Part shown: positions 41,560-50,229 of the stretch, in pieces | Position numbering within the stretch: the stretch's first letter is position 1 | Layout: each line of letters opens with the position of its first letter | Translations under genes and position numbers: made by a program | The notes under the pieces: model-generated | What the model was told of the DNA's origin: nothing | Seen by the model: only the letters and a program-made list of their open reading frames with translations | The model's database searches: none | Origin: Massilia sp. Root418 | GTDB taxonomy: Bacteria; Pseudomonadota; Gammaproteobacteria; Burkholderiales; Burkholderiaceae_D | DNA length: 64,000 nucleotides | Direction of reading: 5' to 3' | Assembly (NCBI RefSeq): GCF_001425265.1 | Contig: NZ_LMEC01000022.1 | Coordinates: forward strand, 157,217 to 221,216

Positions 41560-42532
41560 CTTCACCAGCGGTTTCTGGAATTACTACATCGTCACGCTCA
41601 CGCTGCTCGGCGTGTTCGGCTGCGCGGTGCTGCTATGGTCGCAGTCCAAGCACAAGGTCAAGGCCCTGAAGGACGTGAACGCCCCGGTGGGCACCACCGG
41701 CCATATCTGGGATGAAGACCTGACCGAGCTCAATACGCCCATGCCGCGCTGGTGGATGTGGCTGTTCTACATCACCATCGTATTCGGCCTGGCCTATCTG
41801 TTCCTGTACCCCGGCCTGGGCGACTACGCCGGCAAGCTGGGCTGGAAATCCAGCGGCCAGTACGGCGCCGAGCTGAAACAGGCCGAGGCCGAATACGGCC
41901 CGCTGTTCAACCAGTACCTGAAGCAGGAGCTGCAGGCGGTGGCGGCCGATCCGAAGGCGCAAGCCATCGGCGAGCGCCTGTTCCTGACCTACTGCGCGCA
42001 GTGCCACGGCTCGGATGCGCGCGGCAACAAGGGCTTCCCCAACCTGACCGACAAGGACTGGCTGTACGGCGGCGCGCCGGACATCATCAAGACCACCATC
42101 ATGAACGGCCGCCACGGCATGATGCCGCCCATGGGCGCCGCCCTGGGCTCGGACAAGGATGTGGAAAACGTGGCGCACTACGTGCTCAGCCTCTCCGGCG
42201 GCGCTGCCGATCCGATCAAGGCGGTATTCGGCAAGGGCAAGTTCAACGCCTGCATGGGCTGCCACACCGGCGCAGGCACCGGCAACCAGGCCTTGGGCGC
42301 GCCCAACCTGACCGACAAGGTGTGGCTGTACGGCGGCAGCGCCGAGACCATCATGGAAACCATCCGCAAGGGCCGCAACAACACCATGCCGGCGTTCGCG
42401 GACTTCCTCGGCGAAGGCAAGGTGCACGTACTGGCCGCCTACGTCTGGGGCCTGTCGAATCAACCGGCTGTCGCCTCCGTGGCGGCGACGGCTCAAGGCA
42501 ATGAACATGAACGCGCCGGAACAAGTCATTAA
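41552..42532 (+). CDS. ccoP: cbb3-type cytochrome c oxidase subunit III (di-heme)
   Basis: Protein of 326 residues. Two N-terminal helices (about 8-30 and 67-88) anchor two cytochrome c domains with heme sites CAQCH (148-152) and CMGCH (234-238). Axial methionines are likely in MMPPMG and NTMPAF. It accepts electrons from soluble cytochrome c. The start MSDFTSGFWNYY matches the family. The last 32 bases overlap ccoG in another frame. Confidence 0.96.
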   Translation: MSDFTSGFWNYYIVTLTLLGVFGCAVLLWSQSKHKVKALKDVNAPVGTTGHIWDEDLTELNTPMPRWWMWLFYITIVFGLAYLFLYPGLGDYAGKLGWKSSGQYGAELKQAEAEYGPLFNQYLKQELQAVAADPKAQAIGERLFLTYCAQCHGSDARGNKGFPNLTDKDWLYGGAPDIIKTTIMNGRHGMMPPMGAALGSDKDVENVAHYVLSLSGGAADPIKAVFGKGKFNACMGCHTGAGTGNQALGAPNLTDKVWLYGGSAETIMETIRKGRNNTMPAFADFLGEGKVHVLAAYVWGLSNQPAVASVAATAQGNEHERAGTSH

Positions 42533-43889
42533 GATGTACGCGGCCCGCGAGGAGATTTATCCTCGCGAGACCAAGGGCCGCTACGCCAGCCTGCGCTGGG
42601 TGTTCGTCTGGCTCACGCAGCTGGCCTTCTACGGCACCCCGTGGCTGACGTGGAACGGCCGCCAGGCCTTGCTGTTCGACCTGGCGTCGCGCAAGTTCTA
42701 CATCTTCGGCCTGGTGCTGTGGCCGCAGGACTTCATCTACCTGGCGGCGCTGCTCATCATCTGCGCCTACCTGCTGTTCCTGGCCACCGCCATCGCGGGG
42801 CGCGTGTGGTGCGGCTTCGCCTGCCCGCAGACGGTGTACACCGAGATCTTCCTCTGGATAGAGCGCAAGTTCGAGGGCACGCGCAGTGCGCGCATGCGGC
42901 TGGCCAAGGAAGGCGCCACCTTCAACAAGGCCTGGCGCAAGGGCGGCAAGCACCTGGCCTGGGGTGCGGTGGCGCTGTGGACCGGCTATACCTTCGTGGG
43001 CTACTTCACTCCCATCAAGTCGCTGGCGCACGAAGCGCTGACACTGAGCTTCGGACCGTGGGAGTGGTTCTGGGTGCTGTTCTACGCGCTGGCTACCTAC
43101 GGCAACGCTGGCTGGCTGCGCGAGCAGGTATGCAAATACATGTGCCCCTATGCCCGCTTCCAGAGCTCGATGTTCGACCGCGACACGCTGATCATCACCT
43201 ACGACGCCAAGCGCGGCGAGCCGCGCGGCCCGCGTGGCAAAGGCGGCAAGGGCGCCAACGGTTCGTGCATCGACTGCTCGATGTGCGTGCAGGTGTGCCC
43301 GGTGGGCATCGACATCCGCAAGGGCCTGCAGTACGAGTGCATCGGCTGCGCCGCCTGCGTGGACGCCTGCAACAGCGTGATGGACAAGATCGGCGAGCCG
43401 CGCGGCCTGGTGCTGTACAGCACCGACCACGCGCTGGCGGAACGCTACACGCCCAGGCAGATCCGCCAGCATGCGCTGCGCCCGCGCGTGCTGATCTACA
43501 GCGCCATCCTGCTGTTCATCATCTGCGCTGTGGGCACGGCATTGTGGCTGCGCACGCCGCTGAAGATGGACGTGATCCGTGACCGTGGCGCCATGGGCCG
43601 CGAGGTGGAAAACGGGATGATAGAGAACGTGTACCGCCTGCAGATCATGAACACGTCAGAACAGGCGCACCGCTACCGCATCAGCGTCTCGGGCCTGTCG
43701 ACGCTGGAGCTGGTGACGGACAAGGAGGTGGAGCTGGCCGGCACGGAAACGCGCGCGGTGCCGGTGCGCCTGCGTACAGCCCATGGCGACGGCGCCAAAG
43801 GGTCGAACAAGATCGCCTTCGAGCTGAAGGCGCTGGACGATCCCGCGCTGCAGGTCAGGGAAAACGCGGTATTCATTGTGCCGCGATGA
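42501..43889 (+). CDS. ccoG: cbb3 oxidase accessory protein CcoG (FixG), polyferredoxin
   Basis: Membrane iron-sulfur protein of 462 residues with about five helices. Cysteine motifs are CGFACPQTVY near 113, CKYMCPYARF near 214, and two ferredoxin-type sets CIDCSMCVQVCP and CIGCAACVDACN near 255 and 280. A C-terminal immunoglobulin-like FixG domain follows (from about 350). CcoG reduces copper(II) for cbb3 assembly in recent work on the family. The first ATG overlaps ccoP by 32 bp; ATG 42507 is an alternative with AAGG better spaced. Confidence 0.95.
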   Translation: MNMNAPEQVIKMYAAREEIYPRETKGRYASLRWVFVWLTQLAFYGTPWLTWNGRQALLFDLASRKFYIFGLVLWPQDFIYLAALLIICAYLLFLATAIAGRVWCGFACPQTVYTEIFLWIERKFEGTRSARMRLAKEGATFNKAWRKGGKHLAWGAVALWTGYTFVGYFTPIKSLAHEALTLSFGPWEWFWVLFYALATYGNAGWLREQVCKYMCPYARFQSSMFDRDTLIITYDAKRGEPRGPRGKGGKGANGSCIDCSMCVQVCPVGIDIRKGLQYECIGCAACVDACNSVMDKIGEPRGLVLYSTDHALAERYTPRQIRQHALRPRVLIYSAILLFIICAVGTALWLRTPLKMDVIRDRGAMGREVENGMIENVYRLQIMNTSEQAHRYRISVSGLSTLELVTDKEVELAGTETRAVPVRLRTAHGDGAKGSNKIAFELKALDDPALQVRENAVFIVPR

Positions 43890-43905
43890 AGTGAAGGAGA
43901 AGATC

Positions 43906-44433
43906 ATGCAAGCAAGCGTACCAAACCAGGCCTTTCCCGCGGCGCAGCCGTGGTGGTCGCAGCGCTGGCCATGGCTGCTGATGCTGGGGCCTTTCGTGGT
44001 GCTGGTGGCGGGCCTGTACACGGGATGGCTGGCCTTTTCACAGCCGGACTCGCTGGTGGTGGGCGACTACTACAAGCGCGGCAAGGCCATCAACCAGGAC
44101 TTGCGGCGCGACCGTGCTGCCAGCGCGCTGGGGCTGTCGGCCGAGCTGCGCTACGACGTGGCGCGCGGCGTGCTCACCGGCGCTCTCGCCCACACCGGCG
44201 CTGGCCAGGCGGCACCACGGCGCGTGCTGCTGCACCTGGCGCACGCCACGCAGCCGGAACGCGATATCAAACTGGTGGTGGTGCCGGCCGCCGACGGCCG
44301 CTTCGCGGTGGCGCTACCGATGCTGGAGCGCAGCCGCTGGCAAGTGCTGCTGGAGGACGACAAGCGCGAATGGCGCCTGGAAGGCAGCTGGCAGTGGCCG
44401 GCGCAGCGCGAAGTAACGGTGCGGGCCGATTGA
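43906..44433 (+). CDS. ccoH: FixH/CcoH-type assembly protein
   Basis: Protein of 175 residues with one N-terminal helix (about 20-45) and the FixH pattern DSLVVGDYYKRGKAINQDLRR near residue 49, followed by a beta-rich periplasmic domain ending RLEGSWQWPA. FixH is needed for cbb3 oxidase assembly or stability. GAAGGAGAAG precedes ATG 43906; an ATG-less extension to 43876 is not needed. It is the last gene of the oxidase cluster, followed after 5 bp by a REP element. Confidence 0.9.
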   Translation: MQASVPNQAFPAAQPWWSQRWPWLLMLGPFVVLVAGLYTGWLAFSQPDSLVVGDYYKRGKAINQDLRRDRAASALGLSAELRYDVARGVLTGALAHTGAGQAAPRRVLLHLAHATQPERDIKLVVVPAADGRFAVALPMLERSRWQVLLEDDKREWRLEGSWQWPAQREVTVRAD

Positions 44434-44438
44434 GCGTT

Positions 44439-44472
44439 GGCGGGTTACGCCGTTCCGGCTAACCCGCCCTAC
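44439..44472. repeat. REP-like palindrome, locus D
   Basis: Single copy with arms GGCGGGTTA and TAACCCGCC and the CTAC tag. It lies between convergent ccoH and fnr and may mark the end of both transcripts. Confidence 0.8.
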
Positions 44473-44511
44473 ATGGGACAGGCGCGGTGTCGGCTGGCGT
44501 AACCGGCCGGC

Positions 44512-45270
44512 TCAGCCGCAGCGGTCCATTCCTGCCGTGATGGCCTTGAGCCGCGCGGGATCGAGCAATTCAATCTCGCGGTTACTCACCCTGAGCAGCC
44601 CCTCCTTCTTGAACTTCGACAGCAGGCGGCTGATGCTCTCAATGGTCAACCCCAGGTAATTGCCGATCTCCTCGCGCGACATGCGCAGCTGGAACTGCGT
44701 GGCCGAATAGCCGCGCGCCTCGTAGCGCGAGGACAGGTTGACGATGAAGGCCGCGAAGCGCTGCGTGGCCTGCATATTCCCCAGCAATAGCATCACGCTC
44801 TGCTCCCGCGTGATTTCCTGGCTCATCATCCGGTGAAAGTGGCGCAGCAGGGCCGGCATGTCGGCCAGCAGCTGCTGCAGGCTGGAAAACGGAATCTCGC
44901 ACACTTCGCTATCCTCCAGCGCCATGGCATTGCAGTGGTGACGGTCGGTGCTGATCGCGTCCATGCCGAGCAGTTCACCCGCCATCTGGAAGCCGGTGAC
45001 CTGCTCCGCGCCGTCCGCGTTGATCTGGTAGGTCTTGAAGTGCCCCAGCCGGATCGCATACAGGCTGGTAAACGGCGCGCCGATGCGGAACAGCGTACCG
45101 CCGCGCGGCACCTTGCGGCGCCGGCCGATGATCTGGTCCAGGCGGTCCATGTCGGCGGCGCCCAGTCCCATCGGCAGGCAAAGCTGGTGCATGCTGCAGG
45201 TGGCGCACTTGGCGCGCAGCACCTCCACCGTCACGCCGGGTATGGTCAGGGATGGGAGCTCGATAGTCAT
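44512..45270 (-). CDS. fnr: FNR-type oxygen-sensing transcription factor
   Basis: CRP/FNR protein of 252 residues. Iron-sulfur cluster cysteines C22, C25 and C31 have the FNR spacing (CATCSMHQLC), and C113 matches the fourth ligand. The recognition helix region REEIGNYLGLTIESISRLLS carries the E..SR residues that read TTGAT. An effector domain and dimer helix lie between. It should activate aer and ccoN through the boxes at 32299 and 39253. It is convergent with the cco operon, with a REP element between. Confidence 0.95.
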   Translation of the reverse strand: MTIELPSLTIPGVTVEVLRAKCATCSMHQLCLPMGLGAADMDRLDQIIGRRRKVPRGGTLFRIGAPFTSLYAIRLGHFKTYQINADGAEQVTGFQMAGELLGMDAISTDRHHCNAMALEDSEVCEIPFSSLQQLLADMPALLRHFHRMMSQEITREQSVMLLLGNMQATQRFAAFIVNLSSRYEARGYSATQFQLRMSREEIGNYLGLTIESISRLLSKFKKEGLLRVSNREIELLDPARLKAITAGMDRCG

Positions 45271-45316
45271 GCGTCCAGTGTAAACGATGCGCCCCCCGCG
45301 CCAGCCTAATCCGCAG

Positions 45317-45835
45317 TCAGGCGATCAGGTATTCGCGCGCCATCAGGCGCGCGCGGTGCAGCCGGCTTTTGGCGGCCGCCACGCTCAAGGCCAGTTCGGC
45401 CGCGATTTCGGCGATGCTCATTTCAGCGAAATCGCGCAGCAGTATCACCTCGCGGTAATCGGCCGGCAGCGACTCCAGCGCGTTGACCAGGTCGCGCCGC
45501 AGGCCGGCCGTGTCCTGCGCGGCCAGCCACTGCTCGGCACGCTCCTCGTCATACGGATCGTAGTTGAGCGCCAGCCGTCCCAGGCGGCGGCATTCGCGCT
45601 GCACCACCTTGAACAGCCAGCCCGAGAACGCCGCCAGCACGCGCACCGCTTCCAGGCGGCGCGACAGCACCAGCAGCGCTTCCTGCACCGCGTCGTCCAC
45701 GTCGCTGATCAGGCAGGAACGCTGGGCATAGCGGCGGATGTCGGGCTGGCACAGGCGCAGCAACTGGGCCAGGGCCGCCGGGTCGCCGCTGTGGGCGGCT
45801 TGCAACACCGGTAAATAATGGTCAGACAGTGCCAT
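45317..45835 (-). CDS. ECF-type RNA polymerase sigma factor
   Basis: Sigma-70 family protein of 172 residues. Region 2 is visible in DVDDAVQEALLVLSRRLEAV, and region 4 as a helix-turn-helix in LPADYREVILLRDFAEMSIAEIAAELALSVAAAKSRLHRAR. There is no adjacent anti-sigma factor. It overlaps the DUF2892 gene upstream by 14 bp, so the two are co-expressed. Promoter targets unknown. Confidence 0.9.
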   Translation of the reverse strand: MALSDHYLPVLQAAHSGDPAALAQLLRLCQPDIRRYAQRSCLISDVDDAVQEALLVLSRRLEAVRVLAAFSGWLFKVVQRECRRLGRLALNYDPYDEERAEQWLAAQDTAGLRRDLVNALESLPADYREVILLRDFAEMSIAEIAAELALSVAAAKSRLHRARLMAREYLIA

Positions 45836-46043
45836 TCTTTTTCGCTTTGTCGAGACGGCGGCCGACCATGGCGCACATGGGGCAGAAGCCGAACAGGCCG
45901 GAAACCGCGATGCCGGCCGCCGACGCCGCCAGCAGCACGCCCGGCGTGCCGCCCACGGCTAGCAGGCCGATAGCCATTGCCAGCAAACCCGCCACCACGC
46001 GCACCGCGCGCTCACCGTTTGGTACGTTTTTAACATAGAACAT
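45822..46043 (-). CDS. DUF2892 (YgaP-like) inner-membrane protein
   Basis: A 73-residue protein starting FYVKNVPNGERAVRVVAGLL with two hydrophobic helices. It ends in GFCPMCAMVGRRLD, whose CPMC pair resembles the membrane part of YgaP rhodaneses. It lacks a rhodanese domain. It is the first gene of a two-gene unit with the sigma factor (14-bp overlap). A role as a partner or sensor for that sigma factor is only a guess. Confidence 0.85.
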   Translation of the reverse strand: MFYVKNVPNGERAVRVVAGLLAMAIGLLAVGGTPGVLLAASAAGIAVSGLFGFCPMCAMVGRRLDKAKKNGTV

Positions 46044-46154
46044 TTCGCTCTCCTGTAGAGTCTATCGCATCATGAGGACGTCCCTCGGCTACCAAGAGGC
46101 GGGCAAACCGGATTCGGATTCGCGGTTTCAAAAATATTTTGGTAGGCTACGCTC

Positions 46155-46610
46155 ATGAGCGCTCACAAGAACCAACCCGGGAACCATCCCACGCCCCCCA
46201 CGCTGGACCAGCACCTGTGCTTCAAGCTGTATTCGACGTCGCTGAAGATGACGCAGCACTACAAGCCCCTGCTGGCCGAACTCAATCTCACCTACCCGCA
46301 GTACCTGGTGATGGTGGTGCTGTGGGAGCAGGAAGGCCTGGGCATCAAGGATATCGCCCAGCGCCTGCAGCAGGACTCCGGTTCCATCACACCGCTGGTG
46401 AAGCGGCTGGAGGCGGAGGGCTACCTGCTGCGCGGACGCGATCCGCAGGACGAGCGCAACCGCGTGCTGACCCTGACCGCGAAGGGCCGCGACCTGCGCG
46501 CCGCCGGCCTGCGCGTGAGCCAGCAGTTCGCGCACGCCTGCGCCATTACCCACCAGGACGTGGAACAGCTGGCCAGTGGACTGGATAAGCTGAATAGCAA
46601 CCTTTCCTGA
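46155..46610 (+). CDS. MarR/OhrR-family transcriptional regulator
   Basis: Winged-helix regulator of 151 residues with DQHLCFKLYSTSLKMTQHYK at residues 18-37. C22 fits the redox-sensing cysteine of OhrR/MgrA. The helix-turn-helix is IKDIAQRLQQDSGSITPLVKRL, and the wing is RDPQDERNRVLTLT. The 12-bp palindrome CGCTCATGAGCG (46149-46160) covers its own start codon, and AAAATATTTT stands at 46131; either could be an operator. No ohr peroxidase gene is adjacent; the ECF unit is divergent, 111 bp away. Confidence 0.88.
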   Translation: MSAHKNQPGNHPTPPTLDQHLCFKLYSTSLKMTQHYKPLLAELNLTYPQYLVMVVLWEQEGLGIKDIAQRLQQDSGSITPLVKRLEAEGYLLRGRDPQDERNRVLTLTAKGRDLRAAGLRVSQQFAHACAITHQDVEQLASGLDKLNSNLS

Positions 46611-46722
46611 ATGGCCACGGCAGCCGCCGCCGTGCCCGGGCACTTTGCCGCATTGCCGCGCACGCCTTGCTAAAAAGTCACTTTGATAGGAGAATTCCCC
46701 AGCCTCCCCCATCAAGGTAGAC

Positions 46723-49700
46723 ATGAAACCTCTCGGCATCAAAGTCAAGGTTGCGCTGGCCACCAGCATCACCTCCGTCGTGATCGTGCTGCTGGTGACG
46801 GTATTGCAGATGCAGCGCATGGAAGCGGACTTCACGCGCGTGCTGTTCGCCCAGCAGACCGCCTTGATCAACCGCACCGCCGAGGAGCTGGACGACAAGC
46901 TCAATATGCTGCTGGGGATTATCGCCCTGTCAGCCAAGAATCAGCCGCTGGACATCGCCGGCGAGCGCGACGCACTGCGCGCCTACTACGCCGACCGCGC
47001 CGTGCTGTCCCTGTTCGACGACGTGCTGGTGCTCGACCCGCAAGGCCGCGTGATCGCCGACTTGCCGGTGGTACCGGGCCGGGTGGGCGTGGACGCCAGC
47101 GACCGCGCCTACTTCAAGCGCGTGATGGCCACGCGCCAGCCCTTGATCGCCGAACCGGTGGTCGGCCGCGCCGGCAAGCAGCCCATCGTGCAGATGGCGG
47201 CCCCGGTGCTGGACCACAAAGGCGAAGTGCGGGCAGTGCTGATCGGGGTGCTGCGCCTGTACAAGGACAATGTGCTGGGCCACCTGCGCACCGCCAAGGT
47301 CGGCCGCACCGGCTACTACTTCGCCGTGACGCGCTCCGAGGTGCCGCTGTACGTGCTGTATCCCGATCTGAACCGCCTGCTCAAGCCGCGCCCGCCGAAC
47401 GCCAACCCGGCCACCACCCGTGCCCTGTACGAGGGCTTCGAAGGCACCGTCATCAGCACCAACAGCGTGGGCCTGCGCGCGCTCAACAGCTTCAAGACCC
47501 TGCGCTCGGTGGACTGGGTGCTGGCCGCCTCGCTCCCGGTGGAGGAAGCCTTCGAGCCGTTCGAGGGCATGCTGTTCCGGCTGGCCGCGTGGAGCTGCCT
47601 GGCCTCGCTGGCGGCCGCCGCGCTGATCGGCTGGCTCACCATGCGGCTGATGTCGCCCCTGGCGCAGCTGCGCGGCGCCATTGAACGCATGCGCGGCAAC
47701 GCCAGCGACTACACGCCGATCGCGGTCAGGACGGAAGATGAAATCGGCGCGCTGGCGACAGCCTTCAACGCCCTGATGCAGGAGCGCCTGGCGGCCGACT
47801 CGCGCCTGCAGGACCTGATCGAACTGGCGCCCAACGCCTTCGTGGTGGTGGACGCGGACGGCCGCATCGAAACCTTCAACCGCCAGGCCGAACGTTATTT
47901 CGGCTTCGAGCGCCGGGAAGTGCTGGGGCAGCCGGTGGAAACACTGCTGCCCGCGCTGGAGCGCGAGGGGCACGTGCGTCTGCGGGAAGGCTTCTCTGCC
48001 ACGCGGCTCACGCCCGAGCCGGTGCGCATGGGCGGCGGGCGCCAGCTGTTCGGCCAGCGCAAGGACGGCAGCAGCTTCCCGGTCGAGATTAACCTGAGCG
48101 CGATCCAGACCGGCGAGGGCGCCAAGAAGGTGCTGGCCATGATCGCCGATATCACCGAGCGGCATCGCCTGCAGCTGGAACTGGAGGCGCGCGCGGCGGA
48201 ACTGGAGCAGGCGCGCGACCGCGCCGAGGCGGCCAACCGCGCCAAGAGCGACTTCGTGGCCAATATGAGCCATGAGATCCGCACCCCCATGAACGCCGTG
48301 CTGGGCATGGCCTACCTGCTCGGCAATACGCCGCTGACGGCGCAGCAGCGCAAATTCCTCAACATGGTGCAGTCCTCGGGCCGCACCCTGCTGGCCATCC
48401 TGAACGACGTGCTGGACTTCTCCAAGATCGAGGCGCGCCGCATGGAACTGGCGCCCACCGATTTCGACCTGGACGAGGTGATGAGCACCCTGGCCACCAC
48501 CATGACCATGAACGCCGGCGAGAAGGAGCTGGAACTGGCCATCGCGGTGGAACCGGATGTGCCGCGCCTGCTGCACGGCGACGCCCTGCGGCTGCAGCAG
48601 ATCCTGGTGAACCTGGCCGGCAACGCCGTCAAGTTCACGCAGCAGGGCGAGGTGGTGGTGCGGGTCAGCGTGGAGCAGCCGGCGGCCGCCGGGACGCAGG
48701 ACAAGCGCGCCATCCTGCGCTTCGACGTCAGCGACACCGGCATCGGCATCAGCGAAGCGCAGCTGGGGCACCTGTTCGGCGCCTTCTCGCAGGGCGACGA
48801 GAGCATTACGCGGCGCTTCGGCGGCACCGGACTGGGACTGGCCATCACGCGCCGGCTGATCGAGCTCATGGGCGGCAAGGTATCGGTGCACAGCGTGGAG
48901 GGCAAGGGCAGCCGCTTCTGGTTCAGCCTGCCGTTCACGGTGCTGCCGGCGGCGCCGCGGCGCCAGCCCGCGCTGGGCGACCTGCGCCTGCTGGTGGCGG
49001 ACGACAGCGGCACCACGCGCGACCTGGTGGGCAAGCTGGTACGGGCCTGGGGCTGGAAGGCCGACGAGGCGGCCAGCGGCGCCGAAGCGGTGGCGCGCTT
49101 CCGCGCGCAGCGCCAGAACGGCCAGCCGTACGACGTGGTGCTGGCCGACTGGCATATGCCGGGCGTGGACGGCGTGGCCATCGCGCGGGCGGTGCGCGAC
49201 GCGGCCGGACAGGACGCGCAGCCCATCGTGGTCATGGTGAACGCCTTCGCGCGTGACCAGCTGGAGGAGATTTCCAGCGCACCGGAGGCGGATGTGGTGC
49301 TGGTCAAGCCCATCACCAGCTCCAGCCTGTTCGACGCGCTGCACCAGGCCCTGGCGGCCAAGGGCGGCGAAGAAAGCGCCGCGCAGGCCGAAGGCATCGC
49401 CGGACGCCTGGCCGGCCGCCACTTCCTGCTGGTCGAGGACAACCTGCTGAACCAGGCGGTGGCGCGCGGTATCCTCGAGCTGGCCGGCGCCACGCTGGAC
49501 GTGGTGGGCGACGGCCAGCAGGCGGTGGACATCCTGCGCGACCATGCGGACCGCTACGACATCGTCCTGATGGACATGCAGATGCCGGTGATGGACGGCT
49601 TCAGCGCCACCGCCATGCTGCGCCGCGAGTTCAAGCTGACCCTGCCCGTGATCGCCATGACCGCCGGCGTGCTGGCCTCGGAACGGGACCGCTGCCTGGA

Positions 49701-50229
49701 AGCCGGCATCACCGACTTCATTCCCAAGCCGGTGGTGGTGGAGGAAATGATGGCGGTAATACAGCGCCACCTGCCCGGCGCGCGCGCCGGCGCGGCAGGG
49801 CCGGCTGCCGCTGCGTTGCCGCCGGCCCTTGCTGCGCCAGCGCCCGTGCCGGAACAGGCCGGGGACAGCGCGGAGCCGCTGTTCAGCATGGACAGCCTGA
49901 TGCGCGTGATGGGCAAGGACCCGAAAGGACGCGAGGTGATGTTCAAGATGGTGCGCGGCGCGCTGGCCGGCGGCATGCAGCCGATGGACGACGCCGAGGC
50001 CGCCCTGCAGGAAGGCCGTCCGGCGGACGCTGCGCGGGTGCTGCACGGCATGCGCGGCGCTATTGGCGTGCTGGGGGCCAAGCGCCTGGTCCGCGTCACG
50101 CTGGAAGCCGAAAGCGCCATCGCGCAGCAGCGCGCGGCCGAACTTCCGGCGCGCCTGGCCGAGGTGCGCAGCGTGCTGGACGCCACCCTGCGCGATGCGG
50201 CAGACTGGCTGGAGCGGACCGACCGCTAG
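46723..50229 (+). CDS. Hybrid sensor histidine kinase with two receivers and HPt
   Basis: Multidomain kinase of 1168 residues. In order: a membrane helix near residues 10-28, a periplasmic Cache-like sensor (30-285), a second helix near 288-308, HAMP (310-360), PAS (365-480), HisKA with H517 in NMSHEIRTPMN, HATPase (ending about 740), receiver 1 with D809 in LADWHMPG, receiver 2 with D951 in LMDMQMPVMDG, and a histidine phosphotransfer domain with H1108 in LHGMRGAIG. A full phosphorelay is thus in one chain. The output regulator is not adjacent, so the signal and target are unknown. It ends on CTAG shared with the convergent glxA-like gene. Confidence 0.92.
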   Translation: MKPLGIKVKVALATSITSVVIVLLVTVLQMQRMEADFTRVLFAQQTALINRTAEELDDKLNMLLGIIALSAKNQPLDIAGERDALRAYYADRAVLSLFDDVLVLDPQGRVIADLPVVPGRVGVDASDRAYFKRVMATRQPLIAEPVVGRAGKQPIVQMAAPVLDHKGEVRAVLIGVLRLYKDNVLGHLRTAKVGRTGYYFAVTRSEVPLYVLYPDLNRLLKPRPPNANPATTRALYEGFEGTVISTNSVGLRALNSFKTLRSVDWVLAASLPVEEAFEPFEGMLFRLAAWSCLASLAAAALIGWLTMRLMSPLAQLRGAIERMRGNASDYTPIAVRTEDEIGALATAFNALMQERLAADSRLQDLIELAPNAFVVVDADGRIETFNRQAERYFGFERREVLGQPVETLLPALEREGHVRLREGFSATRLTPEPVRMGGGRQLFGQRKDGSSFPVEINLSAIQTGEGAKKVLAMIADITERHRLQLELEARAAELEQARDRAEAANRAKSDFVANMSHEIRTPMNAVLGMAYLLGNTPLTAQQRKFLNMVQSSGRTLLAILNDVLDFSKIEARRMELAPTDFDLDEVMSTLATTMTMNAGEKELELAIAVEPDVPRLLHGDALRLQQILVNLAGNAVKFTQQGEVVVRVSVEQPAAAGTQDKRAILRFDVSDTGIGISEAQLGHLFGAFSQGDESITRRFGGTGLGLAITRRLIELMGGKVSVHSVEGKGSRFWFSLPFTVLPAAPRRQPALGDLRLLVADDSGTTRDLVGKLVRAWGWKADEAASGAEAVARFRAQRQNGQPYDVVLADWHMPGVDGVAIARAVRDAAGQDAQPIVVMVNAFARDQLEEISSAPEADVVLVKPITSSSLFDALHQALAAKGGEESAAQAEGIAGRLAGRHFLLVEDNLLNQAVARGILELAGATLDVVGDGQQAVDILRDHADRYDIVLMDMQMPVMDGFSATAMLRREFKLTLPVIAMTAGVLASERDRCLEAGITDFIPKPVVVEEMMAVIQRHLPGARAGAAGPAAAALPPALAAPAPVPEQAGDSAEPLFSMDSLMRVMGKDPKGREVMFKMVRGALAGGMQPMDDAEAALQEGRPADAARVLHGMRGAIGVLGAKRLVRVTLEAESAIAQQRAAELPARLAEVRSVLDATLRDAADWLERTDR

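Noticed and set aside
41552..42532. ccoP/ccoG 32-bp overlap as a frameshift or assembly error
   Set aside because: Both proteins have normal ends and starts, and internal ATG 42507 shortens the overlap; such overlaps are common here.
46611..46722. Hairpin CACGGC/GCCGTG near 46617 as a terminator for the OhrR-like gene
   Set aside because: The stem is only six base pairs and no T-run follows.
46930..50046. 1038-codon minus-strand frame opposite the hybrid kinase
   Set aside because: Mirrors the coding bias of the kinase; contains no motifs.
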